Position numbers and translations under genes: made by a program. A model generated the notes under the pieces. That model had not been told where the DNA came from, made no database searches, and was given only the letters and a program-made list of their open reading frames with translations. From positions 1,302,001 to 1,366,000 of the forward strand of contig NZ_CP009251.1 in the NCBI RefSeq assembly GCF_001941345.1: 64,000 nt of DNA. Direction: 5' to 3'. Shown here piece after piece: positions 51,751 through 61,014 of the stretch. Each line of letters starts with the position of its first letter. The first letter of the stretch is position 1. This DNA is from Corynebacterium stationis (lineage in GTDB: Bacteria > Actinomycetota > Actinomycetes > Mycobacteriales > Mycobacteriaceae).

Positions 51751-53430
51751 GTGAAACGCCACAAGAGCTTGAAAAATGCTCGTAGCCTGCGCGTTTTGAG
51801 TGTGCTGCTGGCAACCTCCATGGTGGCCGCGTGCACGACAAACGCAGAGAGCGAAGAGGGGAGCGTCGACGAGCAGGCCGGCATCGAAGCCAACGAGATT
51901 ACTTACCTCGAACCGCAATTCTTCCGCACCCTGTACCCGCCAGCAGCAGGGTTTTACCCCAATGGCGCGGTAGTAAATCAGATTACTGACCGCCTGTTGT
52001 ACCAGGACCCGGAAACCTTGGAGCTATCCCCGTGGATCGCGACGGACCTGCCGGAGATCAATGAGGATGCGACTGAATTTACTTTCGATATCCGCACCGA
52101 TGTCAGCTACTCGGACGGCACGCCGCTCACGGCTGAAAATGTCGTGCGCAATATTGACCTTTACGGCCAGGGCGATGATGAGCGACTACTCAATGTTTCT
52201 GAGCAGATCTCCAACTATGAGCGCGGGGAAGTCATTGATGAAGACACCGTGAAGTTCTACTTCTCCGAGCCTTCGCCGGGCTTTGAGCAGGCGGTTTCGT
52301 CCTTTAACGCCGGCCTGTTGGCGGATTCCACCTTGGAGTTGGACAACGAGGGCTTTGGCCCTGGCAACGCTGAGGCGATTATCGGCTCTGGCCCCTTCGT
52401 CATTGATGGCGAAAAGCTCGGCACTGACCTGCACCTGTCCGCGCGCGAGGACTATGACTGGGCGCCGCCCGCGCACGAGCATCAAGGCCGCGCACAGCTC
52501 GATGGCATTAATTATGTACTCGCAGCTGAAGAGTCCATGCGTACCGGCGCGATTACGTCCAACCAAGTACAAATCGTGCGTCAGGTATCTGCTCCGCAGG
52601 AATCGCACTTAGAAGATGCTGACATCAACGTGATTTCGCATGGCACCAACGGCATGAATAACCAGCTGGCATTCCGCTTTAATGTCTGGCCATTTAACGA
52701 CAAGGCCGTACGCGAGGCGGTTATCCACGGCGTGGACCGCGAGCAGATTATTCACGTGCTTTTCTCCGAGTCTTATCCGCTAGCGACTTCCACGATGGCC
52801 AAAAATGCCCGTGGTTACAAGGATCAAAGCGCAGCTTATGACTTTGATCCCGAGCTGTCTAAGCAGCTTCTCGATGACGCCGGGTGGGAACCAAGTGCCG
52901 ATGGCATCCGCGTCAAAGATGGCAAGCGCTTGAGTATTACTGCCAAGCTGGCGATGCCGCAGCCGCGTTCGCGAGAGGTCATCACCATGATTCAGGAGCA
53001 GCTGCGCGGCATTGGCATCGAGTTGCACCTCAATTCCGGTGACCAAGCCACCCAGGACTCCGATTCCAAGGATCCAAATAAGATTCAGCTGGACCACACG
53101 ATGGTCGGACGGGCGGACTATGACGTGATTAAGTCGCACTATTCCGTCGATAACCGCGACTCTTTCATCAACCAGGATGAGGACGGCAACGTATTGGACC
53201 AGCACTTAGAGGACCTGCTGAGTGATGTGGTCGCTACCGCCGATGACGAAGGCCGCGCAGAAGCCACCGCCGCCGTGCAGGATTACGTCACTGAGCAGGC
53301 TTATGCCTTGCCGCTTTTCGAGGAACCCGTCGTCTACGCGGTGCAGCCGTACCTCAAGGGCTTTGCACCGGAGGCGATTGGCCGCCCCAGCTTCTACGGC
53401 GCGTGGATCGACCACAAGGAGGTCAAGTAA
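51751..53430 (+). CDS. ABC importer substrate-binding lipoprotein, family 5 (peptide/nickel type)
   Basis: The protein has a lipoprotein signal peptide (KRHKSLKNARSLR, hydrophobic core, lipobox VAAC; Cys28 when started at the GTG at 51751). The family 5 fold follows: 'EPQFFRTLYPP', 'NQITDRLLYQDPETLELSPWIATDLPE', 'FDIRTDVSYSDGTPLTAENVV', 'DKAVREAVIHGVDREQIIHVLF' and 'ITMIQEQLRGIGIELHL'. It resembles the KPN_01854-type binding proteins that occur with CMD-domain and flavin enzymes. A longer frame from a TTG at 51730 is less likely. It is followed without a gap by the first permease gene. Confidence 0.9.
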   Translation: MKRHKSLKNARSLRVLSVLLATSMVAACTTNAESEEGSVDEQAGIEANEITYLEPQFFRTLYPPAAGFYPNGAVVNQITDRLLYQDPETLELSPWIATDLPEINEDATEFTFDIRTDVSYSDGTPLTAENVVRNIDLYGQGDDERLLNVSEQISNYERGEVIDEDTVKFYFSEPSPGFEQAVSSFNAGLLADSTLELDNEGFGPGNAEAIIGSGPFVIDGEKLGTDLHLSAREDYDWAPPAHEHQGRAQLDGINYVLAAEESMRTGAITSNQVQIVRQVSAPQESHLEDADINVISHGTNGMNNQLAFRFNVWPFNDKAVREAVIHGVDREQIIHVLFSESYPLATSTMAKNARGYKDQSAAYDFDPELSKQLLDDAGWEPSADGIRVKDGKRLSITAKLAMPQPRSREVITMIQEQLRGIGIELHLNSGDQATQDSDSKDPNKIQLDHTMVGRADYDVIKSHYSVDNRDSFINQDEDGNVLDQHLEDLLSDVVATADDEGRAEATAAVQDYVTEQAYALPLFEEPVVYAVQPYLKGFAPEAIGRPSFYGAWIDHKEVK

Positions 53431-54369
53431 ATGACTAGCTCGGCTCTGGCTCGTCGCATCGGGCAATCCATCCTGATGCTCTTTATAACATTCACTGTCG
53501 CATTTTTCCTTCTCTCAGCGCTGCCTTCCGATGGTGTGATGGCGCGCTACGGCGCTCCCGCGTTGGGGCTTTCCCAGGCGGAGATCGCTGGTATTAGGGA
53601 AGAGATGGGCATCGACAAGCCAATCTTGGTGCAATTTATTACCACCTTAGGAGGCTTTCTCACTGGTAACTTTGGTACCTCTGTGCAAACTGGCACTGCC
53701 GTATCGACGATGGTCGCTGAAAACCTCCCGCACACCCTAACGCTTGCAACCACCTCGGTAGGTCTCGCCGTCATTATCGCCTTGATTGTTGCCTACCTGG
53801 CGACGGTGCCGGGCCTGGGCTTTATCGGAACCTTCTTCCGCAGCCTGCCATCGCTGCTGGTCTCACTCCCAGGCTTTTGGCTCGCGATTTTGCTCCTGCA
53901 ATTCTTCTCCTTCCGCCTGGGTTGGGTCTCGGCCATCAACCCTGGTGCGATTGAAGGCCTCATCCTGCCTACGCTGACCTTGGTGGTGCCCATGGCCGCG
54001 CCGCTGATCCAAGTGCTCATTCGCTCTATCGATGAGGTCAACCAACTGTCCTTTGTGCAGGTGGTACGAGCCAAGGGCGCATCGGAAGCCTGGATCTTTT
54101 GGCGCAATGTGCTGCGCAATGCCATCTTGCCGGCGCTGACGATGGTCGGCCTGCTCTTCGGCGAGCTCGTCGGCGGCGCAGTCGTGACCGAAACCGTCTT
54201 CGGCCGCGCAGGCCTGGGCAATATGACGGTGCAAGCTGTCTCCAACCGCGACACCCCAGTGCTTTTGGCAGTGGTGGTCATCGCCGCAACCGCGTACATC
54301 ATCATCAACCTGATCGTGGACTTGCTATACCCAGTCCTTGACGTGCGCTTGCGCAGGAAGGTTAAGTAA
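53431..54369 (+). CDS. ABC importer permease, DppB/OppB type
   Basis: The 312-residue membrane protein has six hydrophobic segments and the DppB-type layout: an N-terminal helix, 'GIDKPILVQFITTLGGFLTGNFG' with the conserved periplasmic start, and the cytoplasmic EAA loop 'FVQVVRAKGASEAWIFWRNVLRNAILPALT' (EAA core V-R-A-K-G). 'GAVVTETVFGRAGLGNM' is also standard. It starts directly after the binding-protein stop and ends where the second permease begins, showing tight cotranslation. Confidence 0.93.
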   Translation: MTSSALARRIGQSILMLFITFTVAFFLLSALPSDGVMARYGAPALGLSQAEIAGIREEMGIDKPILVQFITTLGGFLTGNFGTSVQTGTAVSTMVAENLPHTLTLATTSVGLAVIIALIVAYLATVPGLGFIGTFFRSLPSLLVSLPGFWLAILLLQFFSFRLGWVSAINPGAIEGLILPTLTLVVPMAAPLIQVLIRSIDEVNQLSFVQVVRAKGASEAWIFWRNVLRNAILPALTMVGLLFGELVGGAVVTETVFGRAGLGNMTVQAVSNRDTPVLLAVVVIAATAYIIINLIVDLLYPVLDVRLRRKVK

Positions 54370-55236
54370 ATGACTAATCAGACATCAATCCCACAGCACG
54401 AGCAATCACGTCTGCAGTCGACCAGCAAACGCCACAAGGGACGCAACCCGTGGCTAACCCCGGGCTCTGTCATCGCGAGCATCATTTTGGTCATCGCCTT
54501 TGCCTGGGCGCTGTTTCCGAGCCTATTTACCAGCCTTGACGCCTATGCCGGCACCGATGTGGCCCTGCAAGCACCAAGCAGCGCGCACTGGCTGGGCACC
54601 GACGCCGTGGGCCGCGATGTTTATGCCCGCATCATCTACGGCGCGCAACAATCCCTCTTCGGCGCCCTGATTGCCGTGGCCGTGGGCCTAGTGCTGGGCA
54701 CTTTGCTGGGACTTATTGCCGGCACCCGCGGCGGCTGGGTCGATGCCGTTATCATGCGGCTTGTCGATGTCCTGCTGTCCATCCCTGGCATTCTGCTTTC
54801 CCTTTCGATCATCATCATCTTGGGCTTTGGTTCCACCAACGCTGCCTTTGCCGTTGGTATGACCTCGGTTGCTACCTTTGCGCGCCTAGCGCGCTCGCAG
54901 GTGATGAGCGTGGCGAAAGCGGACTTTATTGAAGCCGCTTATGGCTCTGGCGCCTCCGGCACACAAGTACTGTTTAAGCACGTCCTGCCGAACTCTTTGA
55001 CCCCGGTCATTGCGCTGGCCACCCTGCAATTCGGTAGTGCCATCCTGCAGCTCGCCATCTTGGGCTTTTTGGGCTACGGTGCACCACCTCCAATCCCGGA
55101 GTGGGGCTTGATTATCGCCGATGGCCGCGACTTCGTCGCCACCGCCTGGTGGGTTGTCACCTTCCCAGGTCTTGCGATTATCGCGGTAGTCATGGCTGCC
55201 AACCACCTGTCTCACAACATCCACACGGAGGCTTAA
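54370..55236 (+). CDS. ABC importer permease, DppC/OppC type
   Basis: The 288-residue protein has a basic N-terminus, a first transmembrane helix (about 33-53), 'HWLGTDAVGRDVYARIIYGAQQSL' typical of DppC, and the EAA loop 'DFIEAAYGSGASGTQVLFKHVLPNSLTPV' (core E-A-A). 'GYGAPPPIPEWGLIIADGRD' is the conserved C-terminal block. It pairs with the preceding permease to form the channel. The ATPase gene follows after 6 bp. Confidence 0.93.
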   Translation: MTNQTSIPQHEQSRLQSTSKRHKGRNPWLTPGSVIASIILVIAFAWALFPSLFTSLDAYAGTDVALQAPSSAHWLGTDAVGRDVYARIIYGAQQSLFGALIAVAVGLVLGTLLGLIAGTRGGWVDAVIMRLVDVLLSIPGILLSLSIIIILGFGSTNAAFAVGMTSVATFARLARSQVMSVAKADFIEAAYGSGASGTQVLFKHVLPNSLTPVIALATLQFGSAILQLAILGFLGYGAPPPIPEWGLIIADGRDFVATAWWVVTFPGLAIIAVVMAANHLSHNIHTEA

Positions 55237-55242
55237 AGGACC

Positions 55243-56886
55243 ATGTCTCAAGCATTGCTTCATATTGACAACCTGGCGGTTAGCTACCACACCCGCCGCG
55301 GAGATGTCGCTGCAGTATCAGGTGTGAGCCTAGAAGTTCATCCAGGTGAGATTACTGCGATCGTCGGCGAGTCCGGCTCCGGTAAATCCACAACAGCGAT
55401 GGCCGCCATTGGCCTTTTGCCGCGCAGCGCCAGCGTGGATACCGGCGAGGTGCACTTCAAAGGCCGCGATATCACCAATTTGTCTAATTCACAGTGGCGT
55501 CAGCTTCGTGGGCAGCAGATTGCGCTGATTCCGCAGGACCCGAACAACTCCCTAAACCCGGTCAAAACCATTGGCGCTTCCGTGGAAGAAGCCATGGTAA
55601 TTCACCGCCATGGCACGGCTGCAGAACGCAAGCGCCGCGCGATTGAACTGTTGGAAACCGTCGGCATTGACGACCCGCAGCGCCGGTATGGCCAATATCC
55701 GCATGAGCTTTCCGGTGGCATGAAGCAGCGCGTGCTCATTGCTGCAGCGTTGTCTTTAGAGCCCGAGCTGATCATCGCCGATGAGCCGACTTCGGCGCTC
55801 GATGTCACCGTGCAAAAGGTCATTTTGGACCTGCTGGACCGCATGCGCGAAGAGCTAGGCCTAGGCATCTTATTTATTACCCACGACCTCGCGGTGGCCG
55901 GCGATCGCGCCGACCGCATCGTGGTGATGGAAAAGGGCCAAGTCCGCGAAGAGGGATTGGCCGCTAACGTGCTCACCGATCCCCAGGACGACTACTCCAA
56001 GCGCTTGCTTGCCGATGCTCCGTCGCTCGCCACCGCACAAATCCACCGCCAAGCGGCTCCAGCACTGAGTACTTTGACCGAGGAGGCTGCCGGAGCAGGC
56101 AGCCAGCCTTTGGTAAAGGTAGAAGGCCTGAGTAAAAAGTACGGGGATTTCACTGCCGTGCAGGATATCTCCTTTGAGGTGCGCCCCGGTTCCACCCACG
56201 CGCTAGTCGGGGAGTCCGGTTCCGGTAAGACCACCACCGGCCGCATGATCTCCTTATTCGAGACCCCGACAGCAGGCTCAATCACGGTGGATGGGGTCGA
56301 TATCCTGGCTGCTAACGCTGCCGAGCGTAAAGAACTGCGTAGCAATATCCAGCTGGTCTATCAGAACCCATACTCGTCACTAGACCCGCGCATGCGTATT
56401 GGCGATATCATTGCCGAGCCTTTCCGCAACTTCACCCGCGCTTCCAAATCCAAAGCCCAGGCGCGCGCCAAGGAGTACTTGGAATTAGTTTCCTTGGATG
56501 CTGATATGTACGCGCGCCGCCCCCGTGAGCTATCCGGTGGGCAGCGCCAACGTGTAGCCATTGCCCGCGCGCTCATCGTAGAGCCCGAGCTGGTCATTTT
56601 AGACGAGGCAGTCTCGGCCCTCGACGTTACCGTGCAAGCCCAGATCATCCGCCTTTTGGATAAGCTGCAGAAAGACTTGAGCTTGACGTACATTTTCATC
56701 TCGCATGACCTTGCGGTGGTGCGCCAGATTTCCGATACCGTGAGCGTTTTGCGCCGCGGTGAACAAGTCGAGCAAGGCATTACTGAAGAGGTCTTCCGTG
56801 CGCCGCAGTCAGAATTTACCCGCAACCTCATCGGGGCTATTCCCGGGCAGCGCTACCGCGCAGGCGACCTGAACTTAGGGCTTTAA
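55243..56886 (+). CDS. ABC importer ATPase with two fused nucleotide-binding domains (DppD-DppF type)
   Basis: The 547-residue protein carries two complete ATPase domains. The first has Walker A 'VGESGSGKSTT', signature 'LSGGMKQRV' and Walker B 'LIIADEPTSALD'. The second has Walker A 'VGESGSGKTT', signature 'LSGGQRQRV' and Walker B 'LVILDEAVSALD'. Both show the switch histidine in 'FITHDLAV' and 'FISHDLAV'. It powers the importer formed with the preceding three genes. The CMD-domain gene begins 30 bp later and belongs to the same operon. Confidence 0.94.
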   Translation: MSQALLHIDNLAVSYHTRRGDVAAVSGVSLEVHPGEITAIVGESGSGKSTTAMAAIGLLPRSASVDTGEVHFKGRDITNLSNSQWRQLRGQQIALIPQDPNNSLNPVKTIGASVEEAMVIHRHGTAAERKRRAIELLETVGIDDPQRRYGQYPHELSGGMKQRVLIAAALSLEPELIIADEPTSALDVTVQKVILDLLDRMREELGLGILFITHDLAVAGDRADRIVVMEKGQVREEGLAANVLTDPQDDYSKRLLADAPSLATAQIHRQAAPALSTLTEEAAGAGSQPLVKVEGLSKKYGDFTAVQDISFEVRPGSTHALVGESGSGKTTTGRMISLFETPTAGSITVDGVDILAANAAERKELRSNIQLVYQNPYSSLDPRMRIGDIIAEPFRNFTRASKSKAQARAKEYLELVSLDADMYARRPRELSGGQRQRVAIARALIVEPELVILDEAVSALDVTVQAQIIRLLDKLQKDLSLTYIFISHDLAVVRQISDTVSVLRRGEQVEQGITEEVFRAPQSEFTRNLIGAIPGQRYRAGDLNLGL

Positions 56887-56915
56887 GATAGGGCTTGAGA
56901 AAGAACGAGGAGATT

Positions 56916-58136
56916 ATGACCGATATTATTAATCAACTAGCTGGCCTTGACGGAACGGAGTTCGTCGCGCTGCGTGAGCGTCGCTCTGATGCTGTCACGA
57001 ACGCGCAGATTAGCTTCCAAGCACTGCTGGAGCCAGAAAATCCTGGCGAATTCACCTACGCAGAACGCTACGCTGTCGCAGCTTTCATCACCGGCATTTC
57101 ACAGGCAGACCGCGCAGCGCAGTTCTACCTCGACCTGCTTGCCGATGAATCCGATGACGCACTTGTCGCTACCGTCCAAGGAGCCATCGCTGCCGGGACC
57201 ACGACTGGCCCTTTCCACGACGGTAACTTCACTGTCTTCGACGCAAGTTCCGCGCTCGGCCCACGACTGGCAGCTGCCTTCGATTTTGCGCACCTTCTGA
57301 CCTTCCATCCAAAAGACGCCAGCCCCGCTGCGGTTGGACATCTGGATGTCGCTGGCTGGTCCGCCGATGAGATTGTCTCCCTGAGCCAGTTGATTTCCTT
57401 CCTCGCGTTTCAACAGCGCGTTGTTCACGGCATGCAAGTCTTGGCAGGCGCCGCGCCGCAGTTGGTGTCGCCACAAGCCTCCCAGGAGCATGCTTCTCAG
57501 GCCGTGGCTAACCCCAGCTGGGAAGCAACCGAGAATATCTTGATTCCCGAGGTAGTAAAGCCTGCGAAGTTCGTCAATCACTCACTCGGCTGGGAGCCCT
57601 GGGTGCCAGCGATGGCCAAGGCAGACCTCACCGACGAGCACATCGACGCCCTTATCAAGCCGGAGCGTGCGGACATGCCTTACTTCCGTTTGCTGGCTCG
57701 TGACCCGCAGGCTCTCAAGGCACGCACCTTGACCGACCTCGATATTTTCTACAACACCGAGGGCGGACTCGCCCGGGCCGAGCGTGAATTAGCTGCTACC
57801 GTGGCCTCCCGCTTCAACGGCTGCGAATACTGCGCCTCAGTGCACCAGGCGCGAGCCAAGGAAGAAGGCGGTGATGCCGCAGCCATCGATCGCTTGTTGG
57901 ACGAAGGCATTACCGTCGAGCTCGGTTCTTCGCTGTGGTCTGCCATTCGCGATGCAGCGGTAGCGCTAACCGCGACCCCGTTCGCATTCAACGATGAGAA
58001 CGTCACCGCACTGCGCGAGGCCGGTCTTGATGACCTGAGCATCATCGACGTCATCAATTCCTCCGCATTTTTCAACTGGGCCAACCGCTTAATGCTGACC
58101 TTGGGCGAACCAAACGTTCCCAAGCGCTTTCGCTAA
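56916..58136 (+). CDS. Fusion of two carboxymuconolactone-decarboxylase-like (AhpD-type) domains
   Basis: The 406-residue protein combines two domains that are separate proteins in many bacteria. The N-terminal half ('QLAGLDGTEFVALRERRSDAV', 'TYAERYAVAAFITGISQ') resembles the Avi_7170-type CMD protein and has no CxxC. The C-terminal half ('VNHSLGWEPWVPAMAK', 'RAERELAATVASRFNGCEYC', 'SVHQARAKEEGGD') resembles the Avi_7169-type alkylhydroperoxidase-like protein and keeps the redox pair Cys303-x2-Cys306. I start at the ATG at 56916 with GAGGAG 4 nt upstream. It is the last gene of the ABC importer operon. Its substrate is unknown; thiol peroxidase or oxidoreductase activity is likely for the second half. 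Confidence 0.85.
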   Translation: MTDIINQLAGLDGTEFVALRERRSDAVTNAQISFQALLEPENPGEFTYAERYAVAAFITGISQADRAAQFYLDLLADESDDALVATVQGAIAAGTTTGPFHDGNFTVFDASSALGPRLAAAFDFAHLLTFHPKDASPAAVGHLDVAGWSADEIVSLSQLISFLAFQQRVVHGMQVLAGAAPQLVSPQASQEHASQAVANPSWEATENILIPEVVKPAKFVNHSLGWEPWVPAMAKADLTDEHIDALIKPERADMPYFRLLARDPQALKARTLTDLDIFYNTEGGLARAERELAATVASRFNGCEYCASVHQARAKEEGGDAAAIDRLLDEGITVELGSSLWSAIRDAAVALTATPFAFNDENVTALREAGLDDLSIIDVINSSAFFNWANRLMLTLGEPNVPKRFR

Positions 58137-58170
58137 ACCGGCTTTAAACACTCAGTGAAATTAAGCAAAC

Positions 58171-58228
58171 AACCACTAGCAAGACCCCATACGCCTTCGG
58201 AAATCTCCGGTAGGCAAGGGTGGGTCTT
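58171..58228. terminator. Large bidirectional terminator with 17-bp stem
   Basis: Positions 58171-58187 pair perfectly with 58212-58228; the 24-nt loop itself contains an inner stem (GCCT and CGGA with their complements). It lies between the convergent CMD gene and the HNH gene. Confidence 0.85.
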
Positions 58229-58244
58229 GCTAGTGGTTAGTTCT

Positions 58245-59891
58245 TTATGCGGGAGCAAATAGATCCGGTTGAACGGTTCCATCATCGTCATCGCCTGGGG
58301 GCGGAGGACTTTCGGTCGGTGGGCCTTGAGTCTTGAGCTTATGATGCGCTGACTGTTGTGCAGCGACGGAATCATTGAACCTCAATCCATCTTCATGAGG
58401 ATACTGAGTTCCGGCCCGCTCGGTATCGGGACATCGGGCAGCATGTGCCATATTGTGACGGAAATCCTGCGCATCATTGTTATCGCCATGATGCCTACGA
58501 CACCGCAGTGTGAGATTTTTCAGGTCAGTTACCCCTTGATAGCTCCACGCAACGATATGGTGAACGTCGCAATTCATGGCAGAAACTTCACAGCCATCGT
58601 GCGAGCACACCATCTCCGAAGCTATCAGCGCCAGCTTTTGCGCTAGCGTTGCGCTTCGCTTGCTACGTCCTAGCGCCAGAGGCTGAAAGTCAGTGTCATC
58701 CATGATGCACAGGTAGTCACTTCCCGCGGCTCCGAGCCGGATAAGGTCCAGCGGGGTGAGATAAATTCCCGTATCGGTTGGCAGCAAGGTGTCAGGGGAG
58801 AGGTTTTCCAATTCCTGACGCGTTGCCGACACTACGATGGAGGACAGGCCAGAATTCGGGTTTCGGCTAGTCATAAAGTTAGAGCACAACTGCGTGAGCT
58901 GGTCCGCACGGCGCTGGGGCAAGCTGCGAGTATCGTCGAAACCGGTTTCTTCTCTATCGAAGCCAGGCCGCGCAGCCGGTGACATCGCTTTGGCGAAAAT
59001 GGCTGCTGATACTGGGTCTAGCTTGCCGCGGATAGAAACCATGCCTTCAGCATCAGGTTCTGAGATGTGCAATTCGCGCTTAGCTAGTTGCGCGGTATGG
59101 TCACGCTCACCATTGGGCATAACGGCGTTGGCATTGGCCTGACGGATAGCCCTGCGCAGCCACGTCTTGAGCTGGGATTTTGAAAGCTCGCGCGCCTTGT
59201 CAATTGCCATCGAGCGCAATTCGTGACGGCCGGGTTTGGCGTAGCGATCTAGCTGCTTGAGTTCAAAGTCAATCATCCGCAGCACATCGGCCGGAATTGA
59301 ACCGGTGCCAATCTTGTCGCGATTTCGCGCTTTGGCTTCATTTTCACGCTCAGCACGCTCTTGAGCTTCACGCTCACGCTCGGCCCGTTGACGAGCCTCT
59401 CGTTCCTCACGTGCTTTTCGCTCGGCTTCTTTAGCCTTTTCTTCCGCATCGTTGGAGTCAGCGGAGTGATCATCGGCAGGCAAATCTTCAGGATTTGACT
59501 CTGGCTCCGGAGTGGGTGGTGGGCCAAGGTCAGGCTCGACATCCTTGCCAAACAGTGATTCTGCATTGCGGAGCCTGTCCATTGCTTCGCCATAAGACAG
59601 GTTCATCCTTTTGATGAAGTATTCAGTAGCGTGAGCAGAAGAGACAAGGCGCCCCGCATCATCACGCTGAGCCAGGAAAGCGAATGCGGCATCCACAAAG
59701 GTCTTCTTGCCGAAAGCTTCCTCGAGGTCTTCCATCAACAGGTAGATGTCGTGGAACTTGAGTGTTTCCACCGAATGCGTGGCGGCTTGCAAGTTGGTTA
59801 AACCGGAAGAGATATGTGCGATAGATTCGCGAATAATCCCCCGTGCAATCTGCGGATCTTGATTTTGTGATGTGGGGTTGTAGCCAGCCAT
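58245..59891 (-). CDS. DUF222/HNH endonuclease-domain protein
   Basis: The 548-residue protein has an N-terminal DUF222-like helical region and a long charged coiled coil of Glu/Arg/Ala (about 150-195). A middle domain follows ('MIDFELKQLDRYAKPG', 'SIRGKLDPVSAAIFAKAM'), then a C-terminal HNH motif: 'CSHDGCEVSAMNCDVHHIVAW', then 'NLTLRCRRHHGDNN'. This is the actinobacterial DUF222-HNH (13E12-repeat-like) family, often present in several copies; its role is unknown. The start at 59891 has GGAGG 8 nt upstream; a TTG at 59912 overlaps that site. Confidence 0.9.
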   Translation of the reverse strand: MAGYNPTSQNQDPQIARGIIRESIAHISSGLTNLQAATHSVETLKFHDIYLLMEDLEEAFGKKTFVDAAFAFLAQRDDAGRLVSSAHATEYFIKRMNLSYGEAMDRLRNAESLFGKDVEPDLGPPPTPEPESNPEDLPADDHSADSNDAEEKAKEAERKAREEREARQRAEREREAQERAERENEAKARNRDKIGTGSIPADVLRMIDFELKQLDRYAKPGRHELRSMAIDKARELSKSQLKTWLRRAIRQANANAVMPNGERDHTAQLAKRELHISEPDAEGMVSIRGKLDPVSAAIFAKAMSPAARPGFDREETGFDDTRSLPQRRADQLTQLCSNFMTSRNPNSGLSSIVVSATRQELENLSPDTLLPTDTGIYLTPLDLIRLGAAGSDYLCIMDDTDFQPLALGRSKRSATLAQKLALIASEMVCSHDGCEVSAMNCDVHHIVAWSYQGVTDLKNLTLRCRRHHGDNNDAQDFRHNMAHAARCPDTERAGTQYPHEDGLRFNDSVAAQQSAHHKLKTQGPPTESPPPPGDDDDGTVQPDLFAPA

Positions 59892-60082
59892 GTCATCTAC
59901 CTCCTTTCCCAAGCTAGATGGGCTTTTATTACCTAGTGAATATTGCGTGCTTCTGCCTGAAATCCTAGCAACCTCACCCGAGCTTGTCGCGACTATGTTC
60001 GAAATCGATCGCGAAGCAAACCATTACTTAAAGCTTGAAATACACTCTTGCGAACTGGCCAAATCAACTTCCTCAGCGCATA

Positions 60083-60117
60083 AAAAGAGGGCCTTAACTC
60101 GCGTGAGTTAAAGCCCT
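60083..60117 (-). terminator. Terminator after the vWA-like gene
   Basis: On the minus strand AGGGC-TTTAACTC pairs with GAGTTAA-GGCCCT around a 4-nt loop, and CTTTTTATG follows. Confidence 0.8.
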
Positions 60118-60142
60118 AAACCTCCCTAAAACGGGGGTATTA

Positions 60143-60994
60143 TTACGCTCCGGCGGCAGCCCTTAAAGCGTCAGCAACCGCACGTGAGTCGGTGCCATCA
60201 ACGGAGGTAAATTCTGTAGCAACATCTTCCACAGCTGCATCCGGAGCACCTGGGCCAACGTGAACAACGGACAGCTCAACGTTGTTGCCGGCTGCTTGTG
60301 CGAAAGCGTCGGCAAAAGCGGCATCGTCCATGGCGGTGACGGTGCCGGTAGTAACGAGCAAGACGCGAACAGGGCCGTTGATATCAGCAGCGCGGTCGGC
60401 GGCGACATCAGCCGCAGCAATCACTGCTGGACGCGTCTGCGGTTCGCCACCGGTGCCGAAGGCTTGGATGGTATTAGCTGCCTCGTCACCGTTTCCAAAG
60501 CCCAAGTTATCGCGGTAACCCACCGTCACACCAGGGTTAAGTGGGGAAGAGTAGTTCCACAAGGCCACAGCCTTGTTCGCACCAGACAGGGCACGTGCGG
60601 TATTAGCCAAAGCGCCAGAGACCGGATCAAATTGACCCGCCATGGCATTGGAAGTATCGAGCAGGATTAAGGTATCAGCAGCATCAGCAGAAGGTGCAGG
60701 CGCAGGAGCCTCTGAGGTTTCGGGCTCCTCAGACGGGGTTTCTTCTTCTGAATTCTCCTCCGTGGAAGCGTCATCAACGGAAGTTTCAGCTGAAGTATCT
60801 TCCGAGGTGGCTTCATCTGAAGATGTCTCCTGGGCAGTGCTTTCTTGATCCGCGGCGTTATTTACATCGTCGCCGTTGTCGTTTCCGAGCCAGAAGTACA
60901 ACAGCGCGATAATCGCCACGATGACGACGATGGCCACAGCAATGACCCAGCCAGCGGGCTTGTAGTTCTCTTGTCCATTTGAGTGCCGAGCCAT
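60143..60994 (-). CDS. Membrane-anchored von Willebrand A-like protein
   Basis: The 283-residue protein has a short cytoplasmic N-terminus, one transmembrane helix (about residues 15-36), a long acidic Ser/Thr/Glu linker (about 38-105) and a vWA-like external domain. The metal-ion site region reads 'LILLDTSNAMAGQF', a near match to DxSxS, followed by 'VRVLLVTTGTVTAMDDAAFADAF' and 'ELSVVHVGPG'. The second serine of the metal site is replaced by alanine, so metal binding may be weak. The gene is monocistronic between its own terminator and a gene starting upstream; function unknown. Confidence 0.8.
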   Translation of the reverse strand: MARHSNGQENYKPAGWVIAVAIVVIVAIIALLYFWLGNDNGDDVNNAADQESTAQETSSDEATSEDTSAETSVDDASTEENSEEETPSEEPETSEAPAPAPSADAADTLILLDTSNAMAGQFDPVSGALANTARALSGANKAVALWNYSSPLNPGVTVGYRDNLGFGNGDEAANTIQAFGTGGEPQTRPAVIAAADVAADRAADINGPVRVLLVTTGTVTAMDDAAFADAFAQAAGNNVELSVVHVGPGAPDAAVEDVATEFTSVDGTDSRAVADALRAAAGA

Positions 60995-61014
60995 TCTGCA
61001 GTGCCTTTCATTTC

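Noticed and set aside
58245..59891. DUF222/HNH gene as a sign of a mobile element or intron
   Set aside because: No terminal repeats, target duplication, integrase or ribozyme-like sequence flanks it. The family is a normal multi-copy component of actinobacterial genomes.
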